From contig JWZX01002833.1 in assembly GCA_001275005.1 (NCBI GenBank), forward strand, positions 1-55,962: a stretch of DNA of 55,962 nucleotides. The letters are read 5' to 3'. The notes beneath the pieces are model-generated. The model was not told the DNA's origin. It searched no databases and saw only the letters and a program-made list of their open reading frames with translations. Source of the DNA: Chrysochromulina tobinii. Lineage: Eukaryota; Haptophyta; Prymnesiales; Chrysochromulinaceae. Below, in pieces: positions 1-10,547 of this stretch (positions within the stretch are counted from its first letter, which is position 1; each line of letters starts with the position of its first letter). The position numbers and the translations under genes are program-made.

Positions 1-3000
1 AGGCCGACCTCTACCAGATCAAGTACATGGGCAAGGAGTCGGTGGAGATCAACCTCGCCGCCAACATTTTTGTCGAGGCGCACAAGCACGTGCAGACGTA
101 CGTCTCGAGGGCAGAGGACGCTGGGTCGGACAGGCGATATGCGATGAATTTTGCACATTACGTTCACAACCACTGCTCGGTGGAGCTCGCCGCCACCCAA
201 GCAGCGTCCATGATCATCGACCAGCCCTCAAGCCGGCATTCGCACAACATGGTCTTCCACTACCCGTGGGATCACGTCGCCGAAGCACGGCGCGCCCATG
301 ACGGCGGCATGCGCACTGATGGCGACGGTCTCGTTGCCGATGCGACAGGTGCGGCCAGTGGCAAGAGCGACGGCGGCGACGACAACGAGGGCGTGCGCGG
401 CGACGACGAGATGCACTGTGACGTTGGCGCGCGGTACGACGCCGACGACGAAGAGATGCACTGTGATGAGGGCGCGCGTGGTGCTCATCACGTCGACGTA
501 CACGGCGACGTACAGGCCGAAGGAGGCAGTGATGACGAGATGCACGTTGGCCTTCAACCGGGCCACCCTCTGTATGAATCGCACGTGCTCACGAAGAAGG
601 CCAAGTTGGGAATCCCTGCACATTGTGGTGTACCAACGCCTGAGATGGGCGCGGGGGTCTCGGCGCGTGAACGGCACGAGTTTGCCAGCTACCACCTGTC
701 CAATTTTGTGCCGTGGGCGCACGATGATCCCATCGACGTCGACGCACAGGCCGAAGGAGGCAGTGATGACGAGATGCACGTTGAAGAGCACGGCGCCATT
801 GTGGGGGGTGGGCGACCGGCCATCGATGGCGGTTGCGATGAAGAGTATCTGTCCGAGGGCGACTCACTTGATGAGATGGGCATGGGACGCAAGGCGCCGG
901 CGGGCTTGGCAGAGGACAGCGACTTTGATCTGGAGAATGACAGGCTTGAAAGCTTGGCTGGCGCGGACGGTGACGGCGGCGGCTTGGTCATGGGCAACAG
1001 CGCATCGGCCGCAGCAGCGGCGGTGGCCCTAAAGGGCCAGACTGTTGACCTTGACCCACAGAGCGTGTGCGCTGGACGAAAGTTTGGCACCGCGGGCATC
1101 TACAAGGACGTCAACGGCGTGCCCACCCCAGTCGCCGATTCTGTGACGTACGCGTACCGTGATCGGCGCCTCTACAAGTTCAACGCGGTTGAGTTCCACC
1201 AGCTGTTCGTCCTTGAGCGCGTCAACCAAAAGGAGCTGAAAGAGTTTCACGTCGAGTGCGAGAGGCTCGATTCCGACGGTGAGGCACGGCCTCGTGGCCG
1301 TGGGCGCCCAAAGCACTGGTATCGCCTTCAACCCGGCCACCCTCTGTATGAATCGCACGTGCTCACGAAGAAGGCCAAGTGGGGAATCCCTGCGCATTGC
1401 GGTGCAGCACCGCCTGAGATGGGCGCGCGAGCTTCGGCGCGTGAACGGCACGAGTTTGCCAGCTACTACCTGTCCAATTTTGTCCCGTGGGCGCACGATG
1501 AGCCCATCGACGAATTCAGTGTCGAGCGGTGGGACGCGTTCCTAGCCACGCTGCGTCAGACGGCGCTGGGCCCAACCGACATGCCCTTGAGGCGGCGGGC
1601 GGCGAGCTGGTCCGAGGCGGAGCGCGTCGCGGCTCGCATCGCCCATCACCGCCTCTTTGTCATCCAGAATACGATGCGAGGGTTCCGCGTCCATCGGCCA
1701 TCGGCCCGAATGTCGACGAAGAATCGCGCGCGTGCCAGCACGTACTGGGCTTCAACGGGGCCGGATGCCATGCCAACGGGCGGCCCAGGAGCCGCCGACG
1801 ACGCCGAGCGTCGGGCCGCAAGGGCACTCGAACGCGTGCGCGAGAGGGCGGAGCTGTTGCGAGGCAGTAACATGCATACGCGCATCGCCGCTGCCACGAA
1901 GCTGAGCAAGTGGGCTGAGCGACTCGCGTCCTGTGCGCCATCGGCGCGCATCAGTTCAAGCGCATTGGCAAACGCTGGCCTGCGAACGCTCTGGCCCACG
2001 GCCGCGCAGCCCACGCATCGCACGCTCACTGGCGTCGAGGGTGGCTGCACGCGCGTCGACGACGTGTGCGTGGCTAACGCCGCGCCCATGCCGATGCGGG
2101 CACCGCTCGAGGCGATGGGCGAGGGCAACATGGCCGATGGTGGCAACGGAGCCGACGGCGGTGGCGGCATGGATGGCGACGTCTGCTTTGCCGAAATTGA
2201 GGGTGGGCAAGCGGGCTACGTTCAGCTCTACGACCAATGGGTCATCCTCTCCGCGGCGGCTAAGCAGGCCAGAGCCGTACCGCCGCCTGCGCCGTTCAAC
2301 GTCGAGCAGCGCGAGTTTGGTCGTAAAGTCATGGCTGCCGTACACGCACGCCATGTTGGGCGGCTCAACGATCGGGCGGGCGTCGAAGAGGCGCGAGCCT
2401 CAGGCATCAGGCCCGTGCAGCTCCTCTACGGGCCGGGCGGCGTGGGCAAGTCAGCTGTGATCACCAAAGTGGTCGAGCTCGTGCTTAAGCGGCAGGGCTG
2501 GGGGCGCGCGCTGGTGACTGCATTCACGGGCGTGGCCGCGGCGCCTTTTGCGGGCCCCATGCTCCTCTCGCTCTTCAACCTCAATATGACCACAAAATCC
2601 GCAAAGACCTGCCAACCGGTGCAGCCGCCACAGTTGCTGCTGATGCGCGAAAAGTTTGCGTTGGAGGCGGGCTTTCCGGTGGACGAGCTCTCCCTGCTCA
2701 TCATTGACGAGTGCTCGTTCAATGAGGCCTCGCTCTATGGCATCATCGACCACCGCCTCAGGCTGCTCACAGGACGGCCAGACGTGATGTTTGGGGGCAT
2801 CATCGTCGTTCTTGCGGGTGACAACATGCAGAAGGCTCCTCCAGGTGGTACTGAGTGGTTCCTTTCGCTCATTGAGCACGCCGCAGGCGCGCCCGACATT
2901 GTTGACGCCGCGGCCAAGGAGCAGTCGACGCTGGGCAAGGGGTTGTTGGCTCTGGGAGCGGCAAACAGGACGGTCCTATGGCGCATCATGCGCGCCAAGG

Positions 3001-5945
3001 ACGATGCACAATTTGCCGAGGCGCAGCGCGCCATGCGGCGGCTCGACGGCGCCGCTCCCATCACAAAGGAGCTACTCGCGCCAATCAAGAAGCTCTCCAA
3101 AGATGATGGTGAGGAGTGGCGCTTTGCGCCCATCGCCTGCCTCTCGCATTGTGAGCGAGATAACTTCAACTATTTGCAGATTGTCGCCTTCGCCAAGGCC
3201 TTCAACCTCCCGCTCATCAGATGGCGACTGCAACTCGCGCCGTCGTGTGCGCATCTCCTCTCTGAGGACGAGATGGGTAGCGCATTGGAGGAGGAGCCGG
3301 CGGCCTACGGCTACTTTTGCGAGGGCGTGCCGATCCTCTTTGCGCACTCCATTCGCTCGACGCGGAAGCTTGTCAACGGCACGCCCGGGCTCCTGGACTC
3401 GCTCGTGTACAAGAATGGGATGCCCGACGGGGTGAGGCAAGCCTTTGCGCGCGGAGGCTTTTCGGTGACTGACTCGGAGGCGCCGTATGCGGTCAATGCA
3501 CGCGTGAGCGGCGGCCTGTGGCACGGCGTCGAGCTCGACGACCTCTCCTCCCTCGTCGAGTCGGTCGCAAGCGATGCAACCGTCGTTTCGCTGCTCCTCC
3601 ACTCAAAGGAGACCTTGGAAATCACGCTGTACTCGATCAAGTCGGCGCAGTTTGGTCTGCCAGCCAAGCTCGACGTGCACGATCACGGGTTCATCCTTGC
3701 TTTTGCGCTCACGGACTTCAAGCTGCAGGGGCGCACGCTTCCGCGCCTCCTCATCAGCCTCGGCCCACGGCCTTCGCCTCCGTATGTGGACATCAACTCC
3801 TTTTACGTCATCGTGTCGCGGGTGTGCGGCTACGACGGCCTGCGCTGGCTTGACTGCGACCCACACGAGATGGAGAAGCTCTTTTCTCTCCGATGGAAGG
3901 TGCAGCTTGCGGCGTGGGAGCAAGGCTTTGACGAGCATGGCGCGTGGTGCCCGACAAGAGCGTGCTCGTGGCTCGAGACGCAAAAGGAGGTGATCGCCGC
4001 GGCCAGGGAGGAGGCTGCAAAGGCGAAGGAGGCGGCGCGGCCGCTCGATCAGCTGCGGCACCCGAAGCTCAAGGAGCGCTGCGTCGCTTTGGGCCTCGAT
4101 GCTGCTGGAACGAGGGCGATGCTCATCGAGCGGCTAAAACGCGCCCAGTCAGTGGATTCCATTCCGGCGGCGCAGAAGGCGCAGATGAGGCCGCCCGCGC
4201 CCAAGGCGGCAACGCCGGCACCTCCAAAACCAGCGCCATCCCGGCCCCAGGCGGCAGCGCTCAGGACAGCGCCTGCAAGGCCAGCGCCTCCAGGGCCGTC
4301 GACGGCCCAGACGGCCCAGCAGCTTGCCGAGCCGTTCATCGCCCATGCTCTTGCGCGTTTCGCCGTGCTCCGCGAATCGCTCACAACGAACTCAAGCGCT
4401 CTGGTGGAGGTAGCTGGTGATCCAGCCAAGCGGCAGCACTTTCTGGGCGTTGGCCTCGCGCGTGCCCAGTGGACGGACAGGTGGCCCGCCAATGGCAACG
4501 CTGCTCGCGAGCATTTTGTCGCAGCAGTGCAGCGTGAGCTGGACTCCTTGGAGGTGCGCTTCCCAGGGCGAGTCTTCTACTCGGCAAAGCTCTGTCGGGA
4601 AGATGCGTCTCCCACGCATTTTCTCATCTGGGCGGCCAATCACGGTAACTGGCATGGCCAAGCCGGCGTCGCCATCCACGGTGGTGGCATGGCAAATGAC
4701 ATGAAGTCTCACTGGCCAGGCGTGCTCTTTGGCATCATTACAACCCCTGTGGCGGGCATCCCTGCACTGGTTAGGGCCCCTGCTCAAATGCTTCCCGGGA
4801 ATGAGCTGCCGGCGCCTCACGCGCACTCTTCACAGTGCATCTCGTTGTTGTCATCGCCGCTGCCCTCGCCCCAGCTCTCCAAATCACCCGGGCGCTCGCC
4901 GCGCTTGCCGGTGGCATCGCCGATAGTGCGGGAGGCTGCTCCCCTTCGCCGCGCGGCGCTGCAGGCATCATTTGAGTCTGAGTCCGAATCGCTTGAGGCC
5001 GTAGGCGTTCTCGATCGACGGTTCTTCCCGGAGCGCGCCCGGCAGCACCTGTCGGACCGTGCGTACGCCGAGTGTCCGCAGCTCCAGGCCATGGCGGTCC
5101 ATTTTGGCGTGGACATCGTTGCCCTCGAAGGCCGCCGCTTCTACGACGGCTGCAACGTCTACGCCGCCGACGCGGCGCGGATGACTGAGCGATCAGTGTC
5201 GTGGCGGGAAACGCTGGTCCCGCGCCTCCAGCGCCAGCAAGCAGGTCAGCGCTTGCCGACCGAGCGCCCGTTGATCGTCATCGTCTGGAATGGTGTGAAC
5301 CACTTTGATGCGGCCGTGCCTGCAATCGGACGGCACGGGCGTGGCGCCCGCAAGCGTGTTCGAGATGCGGCCGAAGAGGCCGACCTGCCAGCGCATCATC
5401 GCGCGAGGCGAGGTGCAGCAGACGTGGAGTCTGAGCAGCCGTCGAGCAGCCCTGGGTTTGAGTTAGTCGGGGCGAATGACAACGACCCTGCATGGCGGCC
5501 AAATCTGTGGCCCTCTGTCACGGCGATGCTCGACGCTGCCGGCCTGGAGTTGCTCAAGGTGCCGGGTGATGGTGCGTGCGCCTACTGGTCTGTGCTCTCG
5601 TCAATCGACGACGGTCTTCCGCGGGCCTTTTTTGCTGACGGACGCCAGCCGCTCTTGGAGCGACAGCAGGCAGATCGCGACGCGTGCACTTGGATGCGTA
5701 GTCTGCGCGCGGCTGTCGTTGCCTGGCTCGTGGCACCCGAGCAGCGCCGTATGCTCTGCTCGGAGCCCAAACTGACGCTCACGTTTGAGGAGTATGCAGC
5801 TGAGCGCTTCACGCTCTGCAGAAAATGCGTGCGCAATGTCCTGCGGGCCCAGGCGGGGATCCCGATTCCACTCCCTAAAACGCGCGACGTCGTTCAGCCA
5901 TTTGAGGCTCGAAAGATGCTGGACGTGTGCGGCCTGCTTCGCTGA
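1..5945 (+). CDS. Helitron Rep/Pif1-type helicase with SAP and OTU modules, 5' partial
   Basis: The frame is open from base 3, so the N-terminal HUH (Rep) domain lies outside the window. The first visible part resembles the end of the Helitron Rep region, and the LQPGHPLYESH to F-PW block (duplicated at 551-743 and 1325-1510) resembles the Helitron linker before the helicase. Counting from the ATG at 27, the Pif1-type helicase has Walker A GPGGVGKSA (about residue 800), Walker B IIDEC, GDNMQKAPP, an LVNGTPG motif, KLQGRT and a final VIVSRV motif. A SAP-like DNA-binding segment follows at about 1340-1375. The C-terminus carries OTU cysteine-protease sequence: a His-containing half (NHFDAAV, about 1757) lies before the Cys half (DGAC, about 1848), the reverse of the usual order. 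Helitrons transpose by rolling circle. No frameshift is visible, so the element may be recent. The 3' terminus was not identified. Confidence 0.85.
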   Translation, partial: ADLYQIKYMGKESVEINLAANIFVEAHKHVQTYVSRAEDAGSDRRYAMNFAHYVHNHCSVELAATQAASMIIDQPSSRHSHNMVFHYPWDHVAEARRAHDGGMRTDGDGLVADATGAASGKSDGGDDNEGVRGDDEMHCDVGARYDADDEEMHCDEGARGAHHVDVHGDVQAEGGSDDEMHVGLQPGHPLYESHVLTKKAKLGIPAHCGVPTPEMGAGVSARERHEFASYHLSNFVPWAHDDPIDVDAQAEGGSDDEMHVEEHGAIVGGGRPAIDGGCDEEYLSEGDSLDEMGMGRKAPAGLAEDSDFDLENDRLESLAGADGDGGGLVMGNSASAAAAAVALKGQTVDLDPQSVCAGRKFGTAGIYKDVNGVPTPVADSVTYAYRDRRLYKFNAVEFHQLFVLERVNQKELKEFHVECERLDSDGEARPRGRGRPKHWYRLQPGHPLYESHVLTKKAKWGIPAHCGAAPPEMGARASARERHEFASYYLSNFVPWAHDEPIDEFSVERWDAFLATLRQTALGPTDMPLRRRAASWSEAERVAARIAHHRLFVIQNTMRGFRVHRPSARMSTKNRARASTYWASTGPDAMPTGGPGAADDAERRAARALERVRERAELLRGSNMHTRIAAATKLSKWAERLASCAPSARISSSALANAGLRTLWPTAAQPTHRTLTGVEGGCTRVDDVCVANAAPMPMRAPLEAMGEGNMADGGNGADGGGGMDGDVCFAEIEGGQAGYVQLYDQWVILSAAAKQARAVPPPAPFNVEQREFGRKVMAAVHARHVGRLNDRAGVEEARASGIRPVQLLYGPGGVGKSAVITKVVELVLKRQGWGRALVTAFTGVAAAPFAGPMLLSLFNLNMTTKSAKTCQPVQPPQLLLMREKFALEAGFPVDELSLLIIDECSFNEASLYGIIDHRLRLLTGRPDVMFGGIIVVLAGDNMQKAPPGGTEWFLSLIEHAAGAPDIVDAAAKEQSTLGKGLLALGAANRTVLWRIMRAKDDAQFAEAQRAMRRLDGAAPITKELLAPIKKLSKDDGEEWRFAPIACLSHCERDNFNYLQIVAFAKAFNLPLIRWRLQLAPSCAHLLSEDEMGSALEEEPAAYGYFCEGVPILFAHSIRSTRKLVNGTPGLLDSLVYKNGMPDGVRQAFARGGFSVTDSEAPYAVNARVSGGLWHGVELDDLSSLVESVASDATVVSLLLHSKETLEITLYSIKSAQFGLPAKLDVHDHGFILAFALTDFKLQGRTLPRLLISLGPRPSPPYVDINSFYVIVSRVCGYDGLRWLDCDPHEMEKLFSLRWKVQLAAWEQGFDEHGAWCPTRACSWLETQKEVIAAAREEAAKAKEAARPLDQLRHPKLKERCVALGLDAAGTRAMLIERLKRAQSVDSIPAAQKAQMRPPAPKAATPAPPKPAPSRPQAAALRTAPARPAPPGPSTAQTAQQLAEPFIAHALARFAVLRESLTTNSSALVEVAGDPAKRQHFLGVGLARAQWTDRWPANGNAAREHFVAAVQRELDSLEVRFPGRVFYSAKLCREDASPTHFLIWAANHGNWHGQAGVAIHGGGMANDMKSHWPGVLFGIITTPVAGIPALVRAPAQMLPGNELPAPHAHSSQCISLLSSPLPSPQLSKSPGRSPRLPVASPIVREAAPLRRAALQASFESESESLEAVGVLDRRFFPERARQHLSDRAYAECPQLQAMAVHFGVDIVALEGRRFYDGCNVYAADAARMTERSVSWRETLVPRLQRQQAGQRLPTERPLIVIVWNGVNHFDAAVPAIGRHGRGARKRVRDAAEEADLPAHHRARRGAADVESEQPSSSPGFELVGANDNDPAWRPNLWPSVTAMLDAAGLELLKVPGDGACAYWSVLSSIDDGLPRAFFADGRQPLLERQQADRDACTWMRSLRAAVVAWLVAPEQRRMLCSEPKLTLTFEEYAAERFTLCRKCVRNVLRAQAGIPIPLPKTRDVVQPFEARKMLDVCGLLR
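551..1510 (+). repeat. In-frame internal duplication inside the Helitron ORF
   Basis: A block of about 190 bp occurs at 551-743 and again at 1325-1510, 774 bp apart (258 codons), nearly identical and in frame. The first copy lies between two copies of a 37-bp sequence (514-550 and 747-783) coding QAEGGSDDEMHV, so it looks like a secondary insertion or template-switch product. The second copy sits in the expected place before the helicase domain and is probably the original. Confidence 0.85.
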
Positions 5946-6368
5946 GTGACATGGTCACATGGAGTGACATTGGGATGTCCGTCTGTACGTCAGAAACGTG
6001 TACAGTAGAACAGTACCATATACAACACGTTGTGCTTTAACCCTTCACAGCTCCTTTGGGCCCATAAATGTTACCCACATGAAGACGGAACACCAGCCCT
6101 TGGCCTTGGCCCCCTAATACAAGTAAATTCGCCACTATAATAGTGCGGGCCGTTTTCCGTTTGCGCCGTCCGGCGCGTGCTCACTCCGGCGCGTGCTCAC
6201 TCCGGCGCGTGCTCACTCTCGCCCGGCGCCCCACGCCACTCTGAAGGCGCGCGGTCGATCACATACGACTGGAGCAACGTGGTCATCGACTTCTTGCACA
6301 GCTCCATCCCCTCCTCCGAGACAGAGATGATCGTCTGTACCCCGTTGCAGAGCGTCAGGCGCATTCCG
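5946..6368. other. Helitron 3' flank and shared 3' intergenic region
   Basis: No gene is seen. The region should contain the Helitron 3' end, but no clear hairpin followed by CTRR was found. It holds a perfect 13-nt palindrome CACTATAATAGTG (6133-6145) and three exact tandem copies of a 16-bp unit CGGCGCGTGCTCACTC (6171-6218). Confidence 0.6.
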
Positions 6369-9300
6369 TCATACGAAGACAATCTGTGGCGCGGGCCGGC
6401 GCGGTTGCTTGCGGTACGCGCCAGGCTTCGCGCCAGGCTTGATGAGCCTGACACCCACGAGTTGCGGATCGAGCTGGTCGGCGGATCGATGAGATCTGAT
6501 TGGCGGCGCGCGCTGTGGGCTTTTGGCCGGACGCGCCACCCGTCGCGGCGGCGCCATCCAAAGCTGCAGGTATTCCGGAGGCTGTTGGTGGGCGCCGAAG
6601 ACCACAGCGGGCCCCATGGGGGCGGCTCGGTACTGAACGCCCCCTGCGTGCATCATCCCCGCGCCGATCTCGTACGGCGCGGGTACCGTGAGAGACAGAT
6701 GGCTGCAGCTCGCGCTCGAGCCCCCGGTGGGATAACTCATCGAGTCGGCGGCTAGCCTGTACGAGCCGGTACAGCGCGTCGGGGTCTTGGTGCGCTTCGA
6801 GCTCGAGCTTGCGGCAGACGAGGGGCGACTGCGCCGCGCGGGCCGCACGATCATCATCGGTGGTGCCGCGTAGGCGCCCGGGGCGGCGCCCGACGAGGCT
6901 CCCACAGCCTCGGCGCCGAGGGCGCTCAGCGCGTAATTGTACGCAGCCGCCTGCGGAGGCGGCGCGGGCGGCTGCCGGTGCCCGAGCATGCCCAGGGAGC
7001 CCGAGGCTGTGGGGACCGAGGCATACACGGAGGACGCGACGCCCGAGCTTTGGCCGAGCGAGGCGCACGAGTTGGTCGGCACAGTGGGCGCAGCGAGCTC
7101 AACGGCGTGCCCCAGTGGCAGCGAGGCCAACCGCTCCTGCTGAAGCCGCAGCTCGAGCTCGAGCTCGCGCCGGCGCAACGCTTCCTGCCGCTCGAACTCG
7201 CGCCTTGTGGATTCGAATTGCTCAGCAAAGGCGCGCCGCTCTGCTTCGCGCCGCTCGCGCTCCATCTCGTCCCACTGCTTGCGCTCCGCCTCGCGCCGAG
7301 TCGCCTCGCGCTGTTCATAGGAGAGCCGCTCTGCCTCGCGCCGCTCCTTCTCGTCGAGTGGCTCGCCCTCTGCGGCGGGGGCCGGCGCGTGCGGTGTCGG
7401 CGCGAGCGGCGTCGGCGCGTGCGGTGGTGGCGCTTGTATCAGGCTGCTAGTCGAGGCCGTCTGCAACTTCATCTGCTGCTGCGCCACGGCCTGCGCGATC
7501 GACTCGGCGTGGCGTCGCGCGGCCTCTTGCACCGATGCTGCTGCTACGGCGGCCTGCTGCTCGATCGCCCTCGATTGGAACTCTGTAGCCTGACGAAGCG
7601 CCGCCTGCTGCTCCGTAGCCTGCTGCGCCGCAATCCTTGCAGCGTTGGTCACCGTCGCCTCGGCAGCCTTCATCCGTTCGACAGCCGCCTCCTGCTGCAC
7701 CATCATCAGCTGCGCGGCCGCGATCATCTGCTCCTCAATCGCCTTCATACGCGCCGCGGCTGCCTCCTGCTGCGCCACCATGAGCTTCTCGATCTGGCTC
7801 TGCCGGCTCAGGTCGTCTTCACGCTTGGCCATGGCGCGCTCGCGCTCGCCTATCTCAACCGTCCCCTTAGCGGCCATGCTCGCGGCGATTGAGGCCATGG
7901 CTTCGGCTTGTTCCGCCGACTTCTCGGCCACGACTGCGACGAGCCCCCTACTCTCACGTGCCCATTGCTCCATATGCTCTGCCTTAGCCCTCTGCTCCGC
8001 TAAAAGCATCTCCTGCGCGCGCTCTGCCGCCTTGCGCTCTTCTTCCCTCGCGGCCTGCAGTTCCTTGAGCGTCTCGGCCAGCTTTGCCTCGGCCGCCTCG
8101 GCCGCCTCGCGCTTTGCCTCGGCCGCCTCGGCCTTGACCACCTCGAGCTCGCGCAGCGCCGCCTCCTTGGCGAGGGCCACCTCCGCTTCTCTCTCGAGCG
8201 CCGCCAAGTGCGCCTTTTGGGCGGCCTCCTTAACCGCCTCGGCCTTGGCCAACTCGAGCTCGCGCCGCGCCGCCTCCGCCGCGAGGGCCGCCTCCGCCTT
8301 GACTGCCTCCGCCTCCGCCTTGGCCTTGGTCACGGCAGCGGCCGCTTCTCTTTCGAGCGCCTCAATCTGTGCCTGTTGGGCGGCCTCCTTGGCCTTGATC
8401 AGCTCGAGCTCGGAGCTCATGAGGGCCTCCGATGGCGCCATCTCATGTGGAAGCATCAGCAACGCAGCGAGCCGCTCGGCAGCGAGCCGCTCGGCCTCGA
8501 GCCGCTGCCGCTCCTCCTCCGCCGCCTCCTGCTGCGCCTTAAGTAGCGTGAGCTCCGCTGCTTCCTTCGCCTTGGCCGCAGCCACCTGCGCGTGGTGGGC
8601 GAGATCCGACATCAGTGGTCATCAGTGGTCATCAGTGGCCATCAGTGGTCATCAGAGGCTCGAGCCACCTGAGCGTGATGCTCCATATCCAGTAGGGCGA
8701 GCTCGCGCTGCGTGCGCACGTCGCTCTTGCGCTTCGTCTCGAGCTCTGCCTCCGCGCTCGAGAGCAACCTGAGCTTCGTGCGCGCGATCAGCCCGCCCTC
8801 AAAGGCGCGCTCGTCCGCCTGCGTCGACGAGTCGCGATCAGGGACAGCCCACCATGCGTCCGGCGTCGACTGGGCCACTATGATAGTGACGACCTCATCA
8901 GAGCTCAGACGAAGCCCACTCTCGGCGTCGAAAGCGCGCGTCGTGGCCACCGCCATAAAGTTCTGCAGCTCCACATACGTCGCAGGCACCAGCCCGCGTC
9001 GCCCGCCGCTCTCGCCGATGAGCCAGCTGACTGGTGCGGGCGCCGTGTCGAACACGAGCAGCTCCTGCCCCTTGCGCAAGCCGAGGCCGAGATCCGAGCC
9101 GAGATCGCCGAGATCGCCGAGATCGCCGGGATCGTAGTTGTCGAGCGCGAGCGCGCGCATCGCCGGGTACTGGTGCGCCGCGCTCACCTGAGCTCGCGCA
9201 CTCTCGACCCACTCGGCATCCTCGTTGTCTTTCGCTGGCATGTCTTGCGCTGGTGCCGGTGCGAGCGCCGATGCGGGCGCCGCTGCGGGCGCCGTTGCGG

Positions 9301-10162
9301 GCGGGTCCGCGGCGGCCGGCGCCCACTCGCCCGCAACGGCGCCCGCGATGTGGCCAGGAGTTGTCGGACTCCAGCCAGGCTCGGCCACGGGCTTGGGCGG
9401 CTCAATCTCCCACAGGATGTACGTCTCGGGCGCCTGCCCGCGCACGCCGCTCCGCAGCACGACGTCCACCCATCCTTTAAAACTCCCGCCCTCGCGATCG
9501 ATCTTCCAGACCTCGTCACCCGCTTTGGCCGCGGGCAGCTCGCCGAGCGTCTCGCCGGTGAAGTCGGCCTGGAAGACGCCGTCGCGTGGCGGCTCCAGAA
9601 GATACGAGGCCGGCACGAACGCCGCCGCCGCCTCGAGCTCGAAGGCGCCGATCGGCGCCACCTTCGCCCATCCCCCTATAGCGGTTTCGTCTGGCTTCAT
9701 CAGGAGCACGTAGTCGCCCTGCTTGACCGTGAGCTCGCCCTCGTTCGTGCCGACAAAGTCGGCCAGCACCACGCGCGGCGGACGCTCGATGATCACCGGC
9801 GCCACGTACGTCTCGGGCAAGAAGCCGACGTCGTCGCCGCAGGCCACGAGCACCCATCCATTCGGTACCTCCTCATGGGCTGTGAGCAGCGTGACGACCG
9901 CGCCCTTCGCCGCGGAGAGCTCGCCCTTGTTCTCGCCCTCAAAACTCGCGAGCAGAGTCGACTGTGGACCCTCGACTGCGATCGGGGCCGACATGGGCAC
10001 GATGCCCTCCCGCCCGGTTGCCTCAATCTTGACGCTCATGAAGCCTTCGGGCAACGGTTTTGTGAGATCGATGATGAGCCGGTCGCCTCCCTTGAAGCTG
10101 ACCTGGCCCAAGCCGGGCACGGCCTGGAAGTCGGCCAACGCGCGAGCGTGCGCCTGCGCCAT
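6369..10162 (-). CDS. Six-SH3-domain coiled-coil scaffold protein, two exons
   Basis: Inferred CDS complement(join(6369..8585,8669..10162)), 1236 aa. Exon 1 has about six SH3-like repeats with ALADF, LLASFEG, VLADFVG or VFQADF starts and Ala-Glu-Thr-Tyr-Val or FVPASYL ends; the fifth contains a GDL-rich insertion. Exon 2 is a long Ala/Glu/Arg-rich coiled coil, then a Pro/Ala linker, a second Arg/Glu-rich helix (EAERR repeats) and a basic, disordered tail. Read without splicing, exon 1 stops at 8642 and a second ATG frame starts at 8612; removing the 83-nt GT-AG intron joins HHAQ to VAAAKAKEAAE in phase 0. The chosen ATG at 10162 directly precedes SH3-1; the frame stays open upstream to 10411 (TTG) with another ATG at 10291, so a further 5' exon is possible. 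SH3 arrays normally bind proline-rich partners at membranes or the cytoskeleton; the role here is unknown. Confidence 0.75.
8586..8668 (-). other. 83-nt intron made by tandem duplication plus a 10-bp minisatellite
   Basis: On the minus strand the intron begins GTGGCTCGAGCC and ends CACGCGCAG. The donor context CACGCTCAG|GTGGCT and the acceptor context CACGCGCAG|GTGGCT are near-identical, both coding HHAQVA. Between them are about four copies of the 10-mer GATGACCACT (8613-8655), which brings stop codons in all frames and repeats CTGAT, a match to the CTRAY branch-point consensus. Splicing is inferred, not observed. Confidence 0.7.
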
Positions 10163-10547
10163 GCCCTGGCTTCTTGGCCCCGACCGTCCACCTAGTAAGG
10201 AAGGGAGGGAGGCACCGTCGAACCGTATAAGAGTTCCGCAGGTCGCGATGTAATTGTGAATGCAATCAAGCCAGCCCACCGGTGTGAACATAAGCTCAAA
10301 TATGTGTTGCGCATCGCCCGCAAATAAGCAACGGCGGAAACCCTTCACTGCTCGCTCGAGGCAGGTGATCTGGCTCCTGGAGCTGGACGGAGCTGTTTCG
10401 ACGAGAAGCAAATTTTGCTAAATCCCGAGGTCGATAATAGAGTCACTCTTGATACATGTAGAGGTACGTCAAACACACTTGTTACCGAAGCTCGGGCGGG
10501 GGAAGAAATACATGTTTCGTGACGAATGTTGGACAAGTCAATTCAAG

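Noticed and set aside
8642-10411. Two separate genes for the SH3 and the coiled-coil parts
   Set aside because: The stop and the next ATG both lie in a short minisatellite, and GT-AG removal between matching HHAQ copies restores one frame.
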